Positions 43,205 through 51,610 of a stretch of DNA of 64,000 nucleotides are shown in pieces (positions within the stretch are counted from its first letter, which is position 1; every line of letters begins with the position of its first letter). Below the pieces are notes generated by a model, which worked only from the letters and a program-made list of their open reading frames with translations, was not told the DNA's origin and did not search any database. Position numbers and translations under genes: made by a program. The stretch comes from a bacterium (GTDB taxonomy: Bacteria; JAMCPX01): the NCBI GenBank assembly GCA_021792615.1, contig JAJYUJ010000013.1:1-64000 (forward strand), written 5' to 3'.

Positions 43205-43257
43205 AAAAAGGAATAGGAAGGTCTGTTTGCTCACTCCCCTTCCTATTCATATTTTTT
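43205..43257. terminator. Bidirectional terminator between the small Cys/His protein and chrA
   Basis: GAATAGGAAGG (43211-43221) pairs with CCTTCCTATTC (43238-43248); an A tract at 43205 and T tract at 43250 allow use in both directions. On the minus strand it ends the gene at 43261-43527. Confidence 0.8.
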
Positions 43258-43260
43258 CGG

Positions 43261-43527
43261 TTAACTTTGTCCGCCTTTGAGCAAGACTTCGAGATCCGCT
43301 ATGCGTTTCTCCAATTCTGTTTTTTCTTCTTTGAGCCATTCGAGTGTTTTCTGCAAACGATCCCGCGACGGGAACAGTTCGTCTCTGAACCTGCGGCTGA
43401 ACCCATATCCGTGTTCATACCCATGCCCTTCTTCTCCACAGCAGCCCGCACCTGCGCGATGATGATGTTCATTCTCCCGCATGCCTCTGCCCCGACCTTC
43501 ATGGCAGCAACCTTCATGTCCGTTCAT
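43261..43527 (-). CDS. Small Cys/His-rich coiled-coil protein (DUF5320-like)
   Basis: The 88-residue protein has an N-terminal half rich in His, Cys, Gly and Arg (GHEGCCHEGRGRG, ENEHHHRAGAGCCGEEGHG) with two CC pairs, and a C-terminal coiled coil (RLQKTLEWLKEEKTELEKRIADLEVLL). The layout suggests a metal-binding protein that dimerises by the coil. The ATG at 43527 is used, with AAAGGGAGG ahead; a GTG three codons earlier overlaps that site. Its neighbours (chrA, ars genes) agree with metal binding, but no function is proven. Confidence 0.78.
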   Translation of the reverse strand: MNGHEGCCHEGRGRGMRENEHHHRAGAGCCGEEGHGYEHGYGFSRRFRDELFPSRDRLQKTLEWLKEEKTELEKRIADLEVLLKGGQS

Positions 43528-43761
43528 ATCATTCACCTCCCTTTACCCAACATTGATACTATGAAACTTACATCTATTTTAATCATATGCTCATTAAAGG
43601 TCAAGGACAACAATGACTATCCCGGCAGAGAGTTACGGTATTTTCATAAAAAATGTTTTGCAGGTTCCGAAAGCAGCCGTTCGATTAGCTTTTTGCTGAG
43701 GCAGTCCTCCTCATTTCGTGAGGTTCTGATTTCAAACACGTCCTTGTATCTTCCCAGAAAA

Positions 43762-44184
43762 CTATTTCTGAAGGAATGTACCAAATTTGCTCAGAAATTG
43801 TCGTATGTCCTGCAAGCGTGACTGCATGATTTTATAAATTTCAGTATCGTCGATGTCCCAGTAAATATGGACCAATCGGTTTCGAAATTTTGCCATTTGT
43901 ATCAGTAATTGAGTAAAGTCATTATCAAAGGCACCATTTTCTGACATAACTTTAAAGGTATCAGCATAGTCTTCCGGGGTTCTAAAGCCGTTTATGGCGA
44001 TAATATGATTACACAGATCAACCGCTCCTTCAATCGTTACAATAAAGTTGTATTTTGCGCTGCTTAATTTATGCGGATCTGATAGAAATTCTGCTTGAGA
44101 AAGTTTTTTCAGATCCTCCAGATTTTCCAATGCCTCGAGTATTTCGGAAGTAATTTTTCTAATCTTATCCTGATTAAACTTCAA
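43762..44184 (-). CDS. hepT: HepT-type toxin (DUF86) of a HepT-MntA module, first pair
   Basis: This 140-residue protein has the HepT RNase motif RNRLVHIYW (R-x4-H-x-Y) near the end of the helical domain. HepT toxins are neutralised by AMPylation by the adjacent MntA nucleotidyltransferase. It begins with TTG and overlaps the MntA gene by 11 bases; a GGAGA nine bases ahead could serve as ribosome site. Second such pair at 62595-63231. Confidence 0.85.
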   Translation of the reverse strand: MKFNQDKIRKITSEILEALENLEDLKKLSQAEFLSDPHKLSSAKYNFIVTIEGAVDLCNHIIAINGFRTPEDYADTFKVMSENGAFDNDFTQLLIQMAKFRNRLVHIYWDIDDTEIYKIMQSRLQDIRQFLSKFGTFLQK

Positions 44185-44599
44185 GTCCGAGAGTCTCCTT
44201 CAGATAAAGTTTTCTAAAAGGGGCGAAGTCAAAGTATTTATTCAGTGTATTTTCAACAAAATCTATCCGAATATTTTCATCCGCCACAAAAATGGGTATA
44301 CCATCTTTAATGGCATTATAAGCAAAAGACAATGGTGCATTATTCAAGAACTTGACATCCACAGGATAAGGTATGTCAGTACTGAAAAGTGCTTCTAACC
44401 GGAGTTCCATTTGAAGATACGACCCCGATATTTCATTCATATAGAGTGCAATATCAATATCTCTAAATTTTGACGCATTTTTGAAAGAACCATGCAGATA
44501 AACAAACGCAATCCCTCCGAGGTTGTCTATTACTCTCTTAAGTTTATTTATGATTATTTCCTTTTTTCCCGGTGCTATTTGATAATATTTTATTTCCAT
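44174..44599 (-). CDS. mntA: MntA-type minimal nucleotidyltransferase antitoxin, first pair
   Basis: The 141-residue protein has the nucleotidyltransferase signature YLHGSFKNASKFRDIDIALY (GS...DxD), the active site used to AMPylate HepT. It is the first gene of the HepT-MntA pair. An extra C-terminal helix (ENTLNKYFDFAPFRKLYLKETLG) is present. Confidence 0.86.
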   Translation of the reverse strand: MEIKYYQIAPGKKEIIINKLKRVIDNLGGIAFVYLHGSFKNASKFRDIDIALYMNEISGSYLQMELRLEALFSTDIPYPVDVKFLNNAPLSFAYNAIKDGIPIFVADENIRIDFVENTLNKYFDFAPFRKLYLKETLGLEV

Positions 44600-44768
44600 A
44601 CAGATATATTACCATGTTCACCTATCAATGGCAACAGGGCATAGATATAAGCCATGAACAATTTGTAACATTGAGAAACGGGAAAGTTTTTTCGGATGGG
44701 AACACATGGTTGTGAAAAATAGGAAGATCAACAGACCTCTATGGCACTGAGATCAAAAAGATAAAATG

Positions 44769-44797
44769 CTGGATTCCGCATCAAGTGTGGAATGATA
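44769..44797. repeat. Dispersed GGATTCC...GGAATGA repeat
   Basis: CTGGATTCCGCATCAAGTG then TGGAATGATA. A close copy, including part of the flanking AAAAAGATAAAA, is at 63907. The 257-bp gap between mntA and acr3 holds nothing else recognisable. Confidence 0.55.
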
Positions 44798-44856
44798 GGA
44801 AAAAGAAGAGTCTCCCATGTATGCGAGTAATGGTACGAACCGATATTTTTTGCATG

Positions 44857-45912
44857 CTAAACAGTCCCTTTTTTGAAGAGCCGGTATTCTGACTTTCTTG
44901 CGAACCAGACCAGCACGAGCATGACCGGCACTTCGATAAGCGGACCGATGACCGTTGCAAGGGCAACGGTGGGGTTGAATGCGGTTATGGCTATTGCAAT
45001 AGCTATCTCAAAGTCCCTGCCTGTAGAGTTGAATGCAACTGCAACAGAATCTTCGTAATTTAACTTTAGCCTCCAGCTCACGAGATAAACCACGACAAAC
45101 ATCGTCCAGAAAAATAGGACCATAGGTACTGCCATCTGAACTATGAAAAAAGGCTTCTTCAGGATCAGATCTCCTTTCAGGGCAAACATAACGATAAGGG
45201 TAAAAAGAAGCCCGACGATGGACAAGGTATCCAGATAAAATTTCAGTTTATTGAACCACGCTTCTCCAAACCTCTTTACACCCAATACTCTCGTCAGCAT
45301 ACCTGCGACAAGCGGGACACCGAGATACAGCAGCACGCTCTCCCCAACAACCCAGACATCAAAATGGACATTGCCGAGCAAAAGTTTTGCGTAGACCGGG
45401 ATCAGCAGCATTTGAATGATGGAATTCACGGCTACGAGTATTATTGCAAGCGGAGCATTGCCCTGTGCAAGGTAGGTAAACACGATCACCATTGCTATAC
45501 ACGGCGCAAGCCCATAGAGAACAAGCCCCGTGTACAGGTCAGGCTCACTGCCCAAAAAAATCCTTGCAAGCAAAAGCATAAAGAATGGGGCTATCGCATA
45601 GTTGAAAAACAGTACGATGAGAAGCTGTTTTGGCGATCGTGCAGCCTTGCCGAGGTCTTCAAACTTAATGTTTGCCATCGCTGGATATATCATCATGAAA
45701 AGACCGATAACGACCCCGAGTGCAAGGGTATTGGGAAGGTTAAACGCGTATATTCCGTGGAATATGGCTTTGATAGCGTCGATCGGTGGCGTCAGCACAA
45801 AATTGGAAATTCCGTATAACCTGCCGATACCGATGCCGATTGCCATGCTTACGATAACAAAGACCGGCAGCAGCCTGAAGTCGTGCAATTTTTCAAGAAG
45901 CCTCCTCGTCAT
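44857..45912 (-). CDS. acr3: Arsenite efflux permease ACR3
   Basis: The 351-residue protein has ten hydrophobic segments and ACR3 marks: GLAPCIAMVIVF with the essential cysteine, NSIIQMLLIPV and TGRDFEIAIAIAITAF with the conserved glutamate. It exports As(III), here perhaps driven by the ArsA ATPase encoded upstream. The ATG at 45912 has AAAGGAAA ahead; an upstream part of the frame lies in a repeat. Last gene of the ars operon. Confidence 0.94.
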   Translation of the reverse strand: MTRRLLEKLHDFRLLPVFVIVSMAIGIGIGRLYGISNFVLTPPIDAIKAIFHGIYAFNLPNTLALGVVIGLFMMIYPAMANIKFEDLGKAARSPKQLLIVLFFNYAIAPFFMLLLARIFLGSEPDLYTGLVLYGLAPCIAMVIVFTYLAQGNAPLAIILVAVNSIIQMLLIPVYAKLLLGNVHFDVWVVGESVLLYLGVPLVAGMLTRVLGVKRFGEAWFNKLKFYLDTLSIVGLLFTLIVMFALKGDLILKKPFFIVQMAVPMVLFFWTMFVVVYLVSWRLKLNYEDSVAVAFNSTGRDFEIAIAIAITAFNPTVALATVIGPLIEVPVMLVLVWFARKSEYRLFKKGTV

Positions 45913-45942
45913 TTCATATTTCCTTTGCTTTATCCCTTTTCT

Positions 45943-46010
45943 GTCATTCCGTGCTTGACTTAGCCTGCCCCGCACCTGATGCGGGGGAATCCAGTTTTTT
46001 TCTGGATTCC
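45943..46010. repeat. GGATTCC...GGAATGAC repeat overlapping the arsC 3' end
   Basis: GTCATTCC (45943-45950), a GCCCCGCACC/TGCGGGG hairpin and GGAATCCAG (45986-45994), then CTGGATTCC (46002-46010). The last 20 or so codons and the stop of arsC are read from it. Confidence 0.65.
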
Positions 46011-46462
46011 AATAGTATCTTACCCTTGTTTTTTACTCTATTCGGATTACGCCGTATATCTTCAATAAGCTTCGTTACCTGTTTCTTTATCTCATCCCTC
46101 GCACGACGAAAGGCATTGAGGACATCTTCTTCACTCCCGGTGGCTGTTTTTGGGTCATCGATAGACCAGTGGATGCGCCTTATCCGCGGCGGTGTCATGG
46201 GACACATTGCCTCTGCACTACTGCAAAGTGTAATTATCATATCCATCGTATTTAAAAGGTTTTCGTCTATGCCTTTTGATCTCTGGTTCGAAATGTCTCT
46301 GCCTGTCTCTTTCATCACCTGAACTGTTTTCGGATGCACTTCGGATGGCATCACACCGGCACTGCAAGGCTCTATCAATCCTTTACCCGATGCCCTTGCA
46401 ATGCCTTCTGCCATCTGACTCCTGCATGAATTACCCGTGCACAGGAACATTATCTTCAGCAT
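45944..46462 (-). CDS. arsC: Thioredoxin-type arsenate reductase (low-Mr phosphatase fold)
   Basis: The 172-residue protein has the CX5R loop FLCTGNSCRSQMAEG, further cysteines in ITLCSSAEAMCPMTP and the conserved WSIDDPKT. It reduces arsenate to arsenite for export. The family usually ends about 25-30 residues earlier; the tail (SRKKLDSPASGAGQAKSSTE) is encoded by a dispersed repeat and is probably unimportant for catalysis. It lies 13 bases after arsA. Confidence 0.93.
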   Translation of the reverse strand: MLKIMFLCTGNSCRSQMAEGIARASGKGLIEPCSAGVMPSEVHPKTVQVMKETGRDISNQRSKGIDENLLNTMDMIITLCSSAEAMCPMTPPRIRRIHWSIDDPKTATGSEEDVLNAFRRARDEIKKQVTKLIEDIRRNPNRVKNKGKILLESRKKLDSPASGAGQAKSSTE

Positions 46463-46475
46463 GGTTTACGCCCTC

Positions 46476-48317
46476 TCACAGCAAGGCAACGGCCTTTTTC
46501 AGAAGATCGAACCCTTTGATCTCATCCTGCATCAGAGGGAATTGCAGCACCGGCAGATTAAACTTTTGTTTTATCTCTTTGAGGTACTTTATCTGCATCT
46601 GTCGCCGGTTCCTGAAAAAGTCGTTGATACATACCCTGTCCGTCAATATCAGGTTTGCGGCGATAAGCTGTGTATCTATGCCTGCATTCCGGAGGTCAAC
46701 CATTGCCCTGTATGACTCCAGCAGAGGCGTTGATTCCGGGTAAAGGACAAAAGTAAAGACCGTCCGGTCTCTGTCCCTGAGCCTCTGTATGATTTTCTTA
46801 AACCTGTTCCGGGCAACGTCTTTAACAGCGGCATTGTTTCCGGTGCCGGCCATCATCTCAACCTGTTTCGCATATTCAAACGGCAGTTCAAGAAGCCGGA
46901 GCGTGTGACCTGTCGGGGCAGTATCGAAGACGACTGTCTGGTATTGATTGCTCTCGATGAACTGTATGAATTTGTCAAACGCAGCCATCTCCTCGGTGCA
47001 CGGGGAGTTCAATTCTTCATCCATGGCTGCAAGCATATCACCGGAATACTTTCCCCTTGCCTCGCTCAGCACTTTTTCTTTGTATTCTTTAAATGCTGCC
47101 TTCTGATCAATCATGACAGCATATAAGGTATCGGTAACCTTTGCCGGCTCAGCGCCAACCGTTACATTCAATACCTCGCCGATATGTGCCGCAGGATCAG
47201 TGGTAACAAGAAGTGTTTTAAAACCCTTTTGCGCATTGAACAGCGCCGCTATACAAGAGATCGTCGTCTTCCCGACGCCGCCCTTGCCCGTAAAAAACAG
47301 GGACTTCGTCATCCCGTCCGTAAAGAAGGTTGCTCCACTTTTTGCGGGCCGGTGTGTGTTCCCCGGCAGCCATAGTTTTTCGATATCCGGCTTCTCCAGG
47401 AGGACATCGCCGGTTGCAACATGTTTTTTGCCTGATTGGAATGACGGCTTCCTGTTATGAAACAGCTCGTCGGCTACCGATTGAAGGGATTTTAATCCTT
47501 TTACCTCATTGTCCCGTAAGAGCATGTATTGTTTCGGCTTATGGATGATGCTCTCAGCCTTACGGACTATATCCTGCTGGGCATCATATTTCTTTCTAAA
47601 AAATTCGATACCGCACACCTCTTCCGGCAGAATGCCGTTTATGATAAGCTCGCCGGAATTGATCCCGATCGTTTCAAGTTCCCTGGATGCACGCTGCGTT
47701 TCATAAAGGGAGAGCTCTTCAGGCCGCATGACGAATATAAATGTCGTCTTCACGGTATCTTTCAAGTGTGCGGTTGCCCTGTCATACTTATCCTTTGAGT
47801 CCTGAATGGTCTGCACAGGACCAAGGCACGTCTGGCCGCTGCCGCTTGCAGCCTCTTGAATGTGTTTGGACCAGTCAACCGGAAGCTGAAGCAGCCGTAT
47901 GGTATGTCCGGTCGGTGCGGTATCGAATACGATGATATCGTACCCATCCCCTTCCATAAAATCTATAAACCGGTCGAATGCAGCCATCTCGGTCGTACAG
48001 GGGCCGCTGAGGTTTTCCTCGAGGGACGCTATGACATCCTCCGGCATTATATCACGATACGGACCAATGATCCTTTCCTTATATTCTTTGGCTGCTTTGT
48101 CCGGCTCTATCTCCATTGCCCATAGATTTTGTATGCCCTTGATCGGGGTAATCTTATGTCCTAGCTCCTGTTCAAAAACATCCGCAAGGTTAGAAGCCGG
48201 GTCTGTCGTCACTATCAATGTTTTGTTGCCGTTCATAGCGTAATGAACGGCGCTTGCCGATGCCATGGTGGTTTTACCCACACCGCCCTTACCTGAAAAA
48301 AACAAATATCTCGTCAT
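46476..48317 (-). CDS. arsA: Arsenite-pump ATPase ArsA, two-domain
   Basis: The 613-residue ATPase has two homologous halves, each with a P-loop (FSGKGGVGKTT, FTGKGGVGKTT) and the signature DTAPTGHT. Metal-site cysteines are visible in SGPCTTEMAAFDRF, TCLGP and SPCTEEMAAFDKF, matching the three cysteines of the As(III)-binding site. It energises arsenite extrusion. The start at 48317 (MTRYLFFSGKGG) is taken in place of an upstream TTG. It follows an IscA-like gene, and arsD precedes. Confidence 0.95.
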   Translation of the reverse strand: MTRYLFFSGKGGVGKTTMASASAVHYAMNGNKTLIVTTDPASNLADVFEQELGHKITPIKGIQNLWAMEIEPDKAAKEYKERIIGPYRDIMPEDVIASLEENLSGPCTTEMAAFDRFIDFMEGDGYDIIVFDTAPTGHTIRLLQLPVDWSKHIQEAASGSGQTCLGPVQTIQDSKDKYDRATAHLKDTVKTTFIFVMRPEELSLYETQRASRELETIGINSGELIINGILPEEVCGIEFFRKKYDAQQDIVRKAESIIHKPKQYMLLRDNEVKGLKSLQSVADELFHNRKPSFQSGKKHVATGDVLLEKPDIEKLWLPGNTHRPAKSGATFFTDGMTKSLFFTGKGGVGKTTISCIAALFNAQKGFKTLLVTTDPAAHIGEVLNVTVGAEPAKVTDTLYAVMIDQKAAFKEYKEKVLSEARGKYSGDMLAAMDEELNSPCTEEMAAFDKFIQFIESNQYQTVVFDTAPTGHTLRLLELPFEYAKQVEMMAGTGNNAAVKDVARNRFKKIIQRLRDRDRTVFTFVLYPESTPLLESYRAMVDLRNAGIDTQLIAANLILTDRVCINDFFRNRRQMQIKYLKEIKQKFNLPVLQFPLMQDEIKGFDLLKKAVALL

Positions 48318-48385
48318 TGCCTGTTCTACTTTTCTGATAAAATTTCCTGTTTTCAAACGCAGGAAGAACTTCGATCTTTACATGA

Positions 48386-48733
48386 TTATTCATCGCACTC
48401 GTCGCAGGATCCATCATCACAGGATCCTTCATCGCAGCTACCTTCTCCGCACGAATGTTCCTCCATGCCTGTTAATACGAATCCGCGTTGTTCGGAGAAA
48501 TCCATTGATGCCGCTGCAAGCGTCGCATCCGCAGCTTTTTCAATGAAAACCCTCAAGCCGCTTTTCTCGATGGTTATATCCCCATCCTCGGCTTGTTCCA
48601 CCATGTCCAGAGCAAGAGACGGGCCGCAGCATCCTGTGCCTGCGGTGAATATCCTGATCCCGTAGCTTTCATTTCCCTGCTCCTTGAGAATCTTTTTGAA
48701 TCTCTCCAATGCCTTGTCCGTTAAAGTAACCAT
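48386..48733 (-). CDS. IscA/HesB-like Fe-S scaffold with a cysteine-rich tail
   Basis: The 115-residue protein has the A-type scaffold fold (VTLTDKALERFKKILKEQG...GIRIFTAGTGCCGPSLALDMVE). The usual three-cysteine pattern is altered, with CC early. The C-terminal 22 residues are a tandem of SC-acidic-G units (SCGEGSCDEGSC followed by two more cysteine units), five cysteines in all, likely a soft-metal binding tail. It stands inside the ars operon between arsD and arsA, so a role as As(III) chaperone or binder is possible. GAGGAGG precedes the start. Confidence 0.83.
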   Translation of the reverse strand: MVTLTDKALERFKKILKEQGNESYGIRIFTAGTGCCGPSLALDMVEQAEDGDITIEKSGLRVFIEKAADATLAAASMDFSEQRGFVLTGMEEHSCGEGSCDEGSCDDGSCDECDE

Positions 48734-48749
48734 CCATCCTCCTCGTTAG

Positions 48750-48763
48750 CCCCGTTAGAAAGG
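48750..48763. repeat. Single MITE-like end
   Basis: CCCCGTTAGAAAGG is identical to the left end of the element at 5938. The other end is not seen (only GACGGG 15 bases on), so this is a solo end or a decayed copy between arsD and the IscA-like gene. Confidence 0.5.
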
Positions 48764-48881
48764 TCTGCCCTTTTTGACGGGAATGATATTGCAAATTTTT
48801 AAGCCCTTAAAGAAAACTCGTGCGCTCAAGCCATATCTAAACCATCAGACGAATCAGCCTACGGCTGGTTTCGAACCGGGT

Positions 48882-49229
48882 TTATCGTACTGATAGTGTC
48901 ATGGGCTTTTGCCGTAACGGCTCAATATCCAGAGCACTGCACAGTTCCTCGTATGATGGATATGCTCCGGTTTTAATGACAGAGCCGTCCACGATAATTA
49001 CCGGTAACACCTTTTTGCCGTTTTTATGCAGCAGATCTGCCACGGTTTTGTTCGTCATAAAATCTTTTGCCTGCTGGGAAAGGTTGAACCTTTCTACCTC
49101 TACACCCTGTTTTTTCAATGCGAGGACGGCATCGTTTACCTTTACCAGCACCGGATCGACCACCGGGCCGCACAACCCGGTGGAACAACACATTGCCGGA
49201 TCGTAGATCGCTATTTTTTTACCCGGCAT
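48882..49229 (-). CDS. arsD: Arsenic metallochaperone ArsD
   Basis: The 115-residue thioredoxin-fold protein has the ArsD cysteines in IYDPAMCCSTGLCGPVVDP and the following FNLSQQAKDF and VLPVIIVDG blocks. ArsD passes As(III) to ArsA and can act as a weak repressor. It overlaps arsR by 11 bases and has AAAGGAG ahead. Confidence 0.94.
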   Translation of the reverse strand: MPGKKIAIYDPAMCCSTGLCGPVVDPVLVKVNDAVLALKKQGVEVERFNLSQQAKDFMTNKTVADLLHKNGKKVLPVIIVDGSVIKTGAYPSYEELCSALDIEPLRQKPMTLSVR

Positions 49230-49617
49230 GGTTACTCCTTTCCCTGATCCTCCTGCCTAATTCTATCGTATTGCAAAACGTTATGCCTCTTTTGTTTACC
49301 TTTATCAATTTCTTTTCATCATTTTGTATAAAGGGATCGTTTTTCGGCAATGACGAAAGAATGCGGATGAAGTCGAGATTATGCTTGTTCGCCTTGTCCC
49401 GGCTAAGCCCGTAGAAAGACCATGTTCCTCTTTTCTCCACCTCGATAAGCCCTGCATTTCTGAGAATACCAAGGTGCTTTGATACCGTTGATTGTCCCAT
49501 GCCAAGTATCTCCATAAGCTGACACACGCACAGTTCATTTCGCATGAGAAGGATCACTATCCTCACCCTTGTTTCATCCGACAATGCTTTCGATGTTTTA
49601 ATAATATCTTTCAGCAT
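49219..49617 (-). CDS. arsR: ArsR-family arsenite-responsive repressor
   Basis: The 132-residue repressor has the winged helix DETRVRIVILLMRNELCVCQLMEILGMGQSTVSKHLGILRNAGLIE with the As(III)-binding ELCVCQL motif. It should block the ars operon until As(III) binds. The operator ATATCAC-type inverted repeat overlies its own promoter. The same operator stands before the FmdE operon at 38176, which widens its likely regulon. Confidence 0.95.
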   Translation of the reverse strand: MLKDIIKTSKALSDETRVRIVILLMRNELCVCQLMEILGMGQSTVSKHLGILRNAGLIEVEKRGTWSFYGLSRDKANKHNLDFIRILSSLPKNDPFIQNDEKKLIKVNKRGITFCNTIELGRRIRERSNHAG

Positions 49618-49630
49618 ATTTGTATTCCTT

Positions 49631-49676
49631 TATCACGATATAGTGATATATTATCTATCGCAGCAGCTGCTGTCAA
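49631..49676 (-). promoter_or_regulatory. Promoter and operator of the arsenic operon
   Basis: On the minus strand TTGACA (49671-49676), 17 bases, TAATAT (49648-49653), with the inverted repeat TATCAC-N6-GTGATA (49631-49648) right after it and an AAAGGAA ribosome site. It is nearly identical in core with the FmdE promoter at 38176. The rest of 49677-49944 shows no gene. Confidence 0.82.
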
Positions 49677-49944
49677 GTAAATTCTTATGCTTCCTGCCGT
49701 ATTTTCTCCCTTTTTGGCGGACGATCTGACATCTTTGAGCAAAGAGCCGCATAAAGACCGGACCTGAAGCTCTCGCAGCTAACCGCAAGGAAGATTATTC
49801 AACCCTCCTTCCTTAACCTAAACAATAACGCACCTTGCAATTTTGATCGTAGTGTCCGGACATTATTGAGATACAGCTACATTATTGTACCGGTTTTTTA
49901 CGGGAGAGGCACAAAGTCCGGCCTTTTACTGCATTAACGCCGGA

Positions 49945-49960
49945 TGGCATACTCTATGCT
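49945..49960 (+). promoter_or_regulatory. Sigma-54 promoter of glnB
   Basis: TGGCATACTCTATGCT has TGGCA and TGCT at -24/-12 spacing. It lies 95 bases before the glnB start. A palindrome TGTCCGGACA (49853-49862) upstream could bind an activator, but this is a guess. Confidence 0.68.
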
Positions 49961-49967
49961 TTCTTAA

Positions 49968-50393
<426 letters not shown>

Positions 50394-50549
50394 GTAATAC
50401 AGTTTCTTTGCATGCTGAGTACTTCCTTTTTTATTTTATAGAAGAGTATCTTCTCTTTCGAGAGGGAAAGACATCGGGCCCCCTGCCTCAGTGTATTCCC
50501 CAAAGGCGGGGCAGGAATGACGAAGGACCGGCATAGACAGATTCTCATA

Positions 50550-50617
50550 ACCGCCGCAAAAGGCGGCGGTTTCATGTTCGGCTGAAAGCCGTCATTCCCG
50601 TGAAAACGGGAATCCAG
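50550..50617. repeat. Hairpin and dispersed repeats between glnB and the transport operon
   Basis: A perfect 8-bp stem, ACCGCCGC-AAAAG-GCGGCGGT (50550-50570), is followed by a GTCATTCCCG...CGGGAATCCAG repeat (50591-50617); another copy of the latter type seems to lie at 50480-50525. Together with the sigma-54 promoter at 50799 these are the contents of the 447-bp gap. The hairpin may end glnB transcription. Confidence 0.5.
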
Positions 50618-50798
50618 TCCTTTATTAAAGGACTATTGTATAAAAATAACGATTCGCCGGGTATCCGGCCTGGCAAACATTATTGTAACAAAACAACGAC
50701 ATTATCCGACAATCCACTTTTTCTTTCAATGCCTCAAAATTACCGGCATCTCCAGCAAACCGGCATCAGAAGCCAATGGCAGGGGTGCCGGTGCATAC

Positions 50799-50814
50799 TG
50801 GCACATGTTGTGCT
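50799..50814 (+). promoter_or_regulatory. Sigma-54 promoter of the OMP-permease-phosphatase-kinase operon
   Basis: TGGCACATGTTGTGCT has TGGCAC and TGC at exact -24/-12 spacing. The start would be near 50826, just ahead of the AGGAGG ribosome site. Confidence 0.75.
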
Positions 50815-50840
50815 ATTACTACTTTCAGGAGGAATAAAAC

Positions 50841-51590
50841 ATGAAACCAATTAAACTTGTAAATATTATTGTATTCGTTGCAATGCTGGGAACAGCATCA
50901 AATAGCTTTGCATGGGAAACCACCGAGTACTGGACACCCTGCGTAGAAGACGTACATCCATACGGGGTCCCGGAACTAATGATAGGAAACTTTTTCAGCG
51001 TTGAAAAAAGCGCGATAAACGGAAGCACTTCCTTTCCATCGGATCTGGCTTTTGAGATCGGTGTACTTCCTTATGACAAGGTACAGATGGAGGTAGGTAT
51101 AGATGCGATGTATCCGTCCGCCGATCCCTATATGTTCAACACAAAAATTGGAACACCGGAAGGCTCCCTGTTCAAAGGTTCGCCAGGTTTTTCCGTCGGT
51201 ATTTTTGACGTCGGCACAAACCAGTCCACAACGGGATACGATATCGGAGATGTGGTCATAGGTAAAACCATTCCTTACCTTGGAAGGCTCCATGCCGGCT
51301 ACTATTACGGCAATCACGCCGTACTGTTGAACAGCAACGGTCAGTCGGACAATCAGGGATGGATGGTTGCATTCGACAGAACGATCTGGGATCCCGGTAA
51401 GGCCTGGCTTGACTCCATGGTACTCGCTGCCGACTATGCATCGGGTAAGAACTACATCGGCGGAGGAGGATTCGGAATTTATTTCAATTGGACCAAAAAC
51501 ATAAGTCTGCTCACGGGTCCTGTATGGTTCAACGACACCGGCATAAACGGGACATGGAAATGGACCACGCAGGTCTACATTAACCTGTAA
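50841..51590 (+). CDS. Probable outer-membrane protein, function unknown
   Basis: The 249-residue protein has a signal peptide (LVNIIVFVAMLGTASNSFA) and then beta-rich segments (PELMIGNFFSVEK, DLAFEIGVLPYDKVQMEVGID, LHAGYYYGN, FGIYFNWTKNISLLTGPVWF, WTTQVYINL). This fits a small barrel of the outer membrane. As the first gene in an operon with an amino-acid permease it may be the outer-membrane entry for the same substrate. I do not recognise the family. Confidence 0.7.
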   Translation: MKPIKLVNIIVFVAMLGTASNSFAWETTEYWTPCVEDVHPYGVPELMIGNFFSVEKSAINGSTSFPSDLAFEIGVLPYDKVQMEVGIDAMYPSADPYMFNTKIGTPEGSLFKGSPGFSVGIFDVGTNQSTTGYDIGDVVIGKTIPYLGRLHAGYYYGNHAVLLNSNGQSDNQGWMVAFDRTIWDPGKAWLDSMVLAADYASGKNYIGGGGFGIYFNWTKNISLLTGPVWFNDTGINGTWKWTTQVYINL

Positions 51591-51610
51591 AAAGATAAAA
51601 GGATGTAGTC

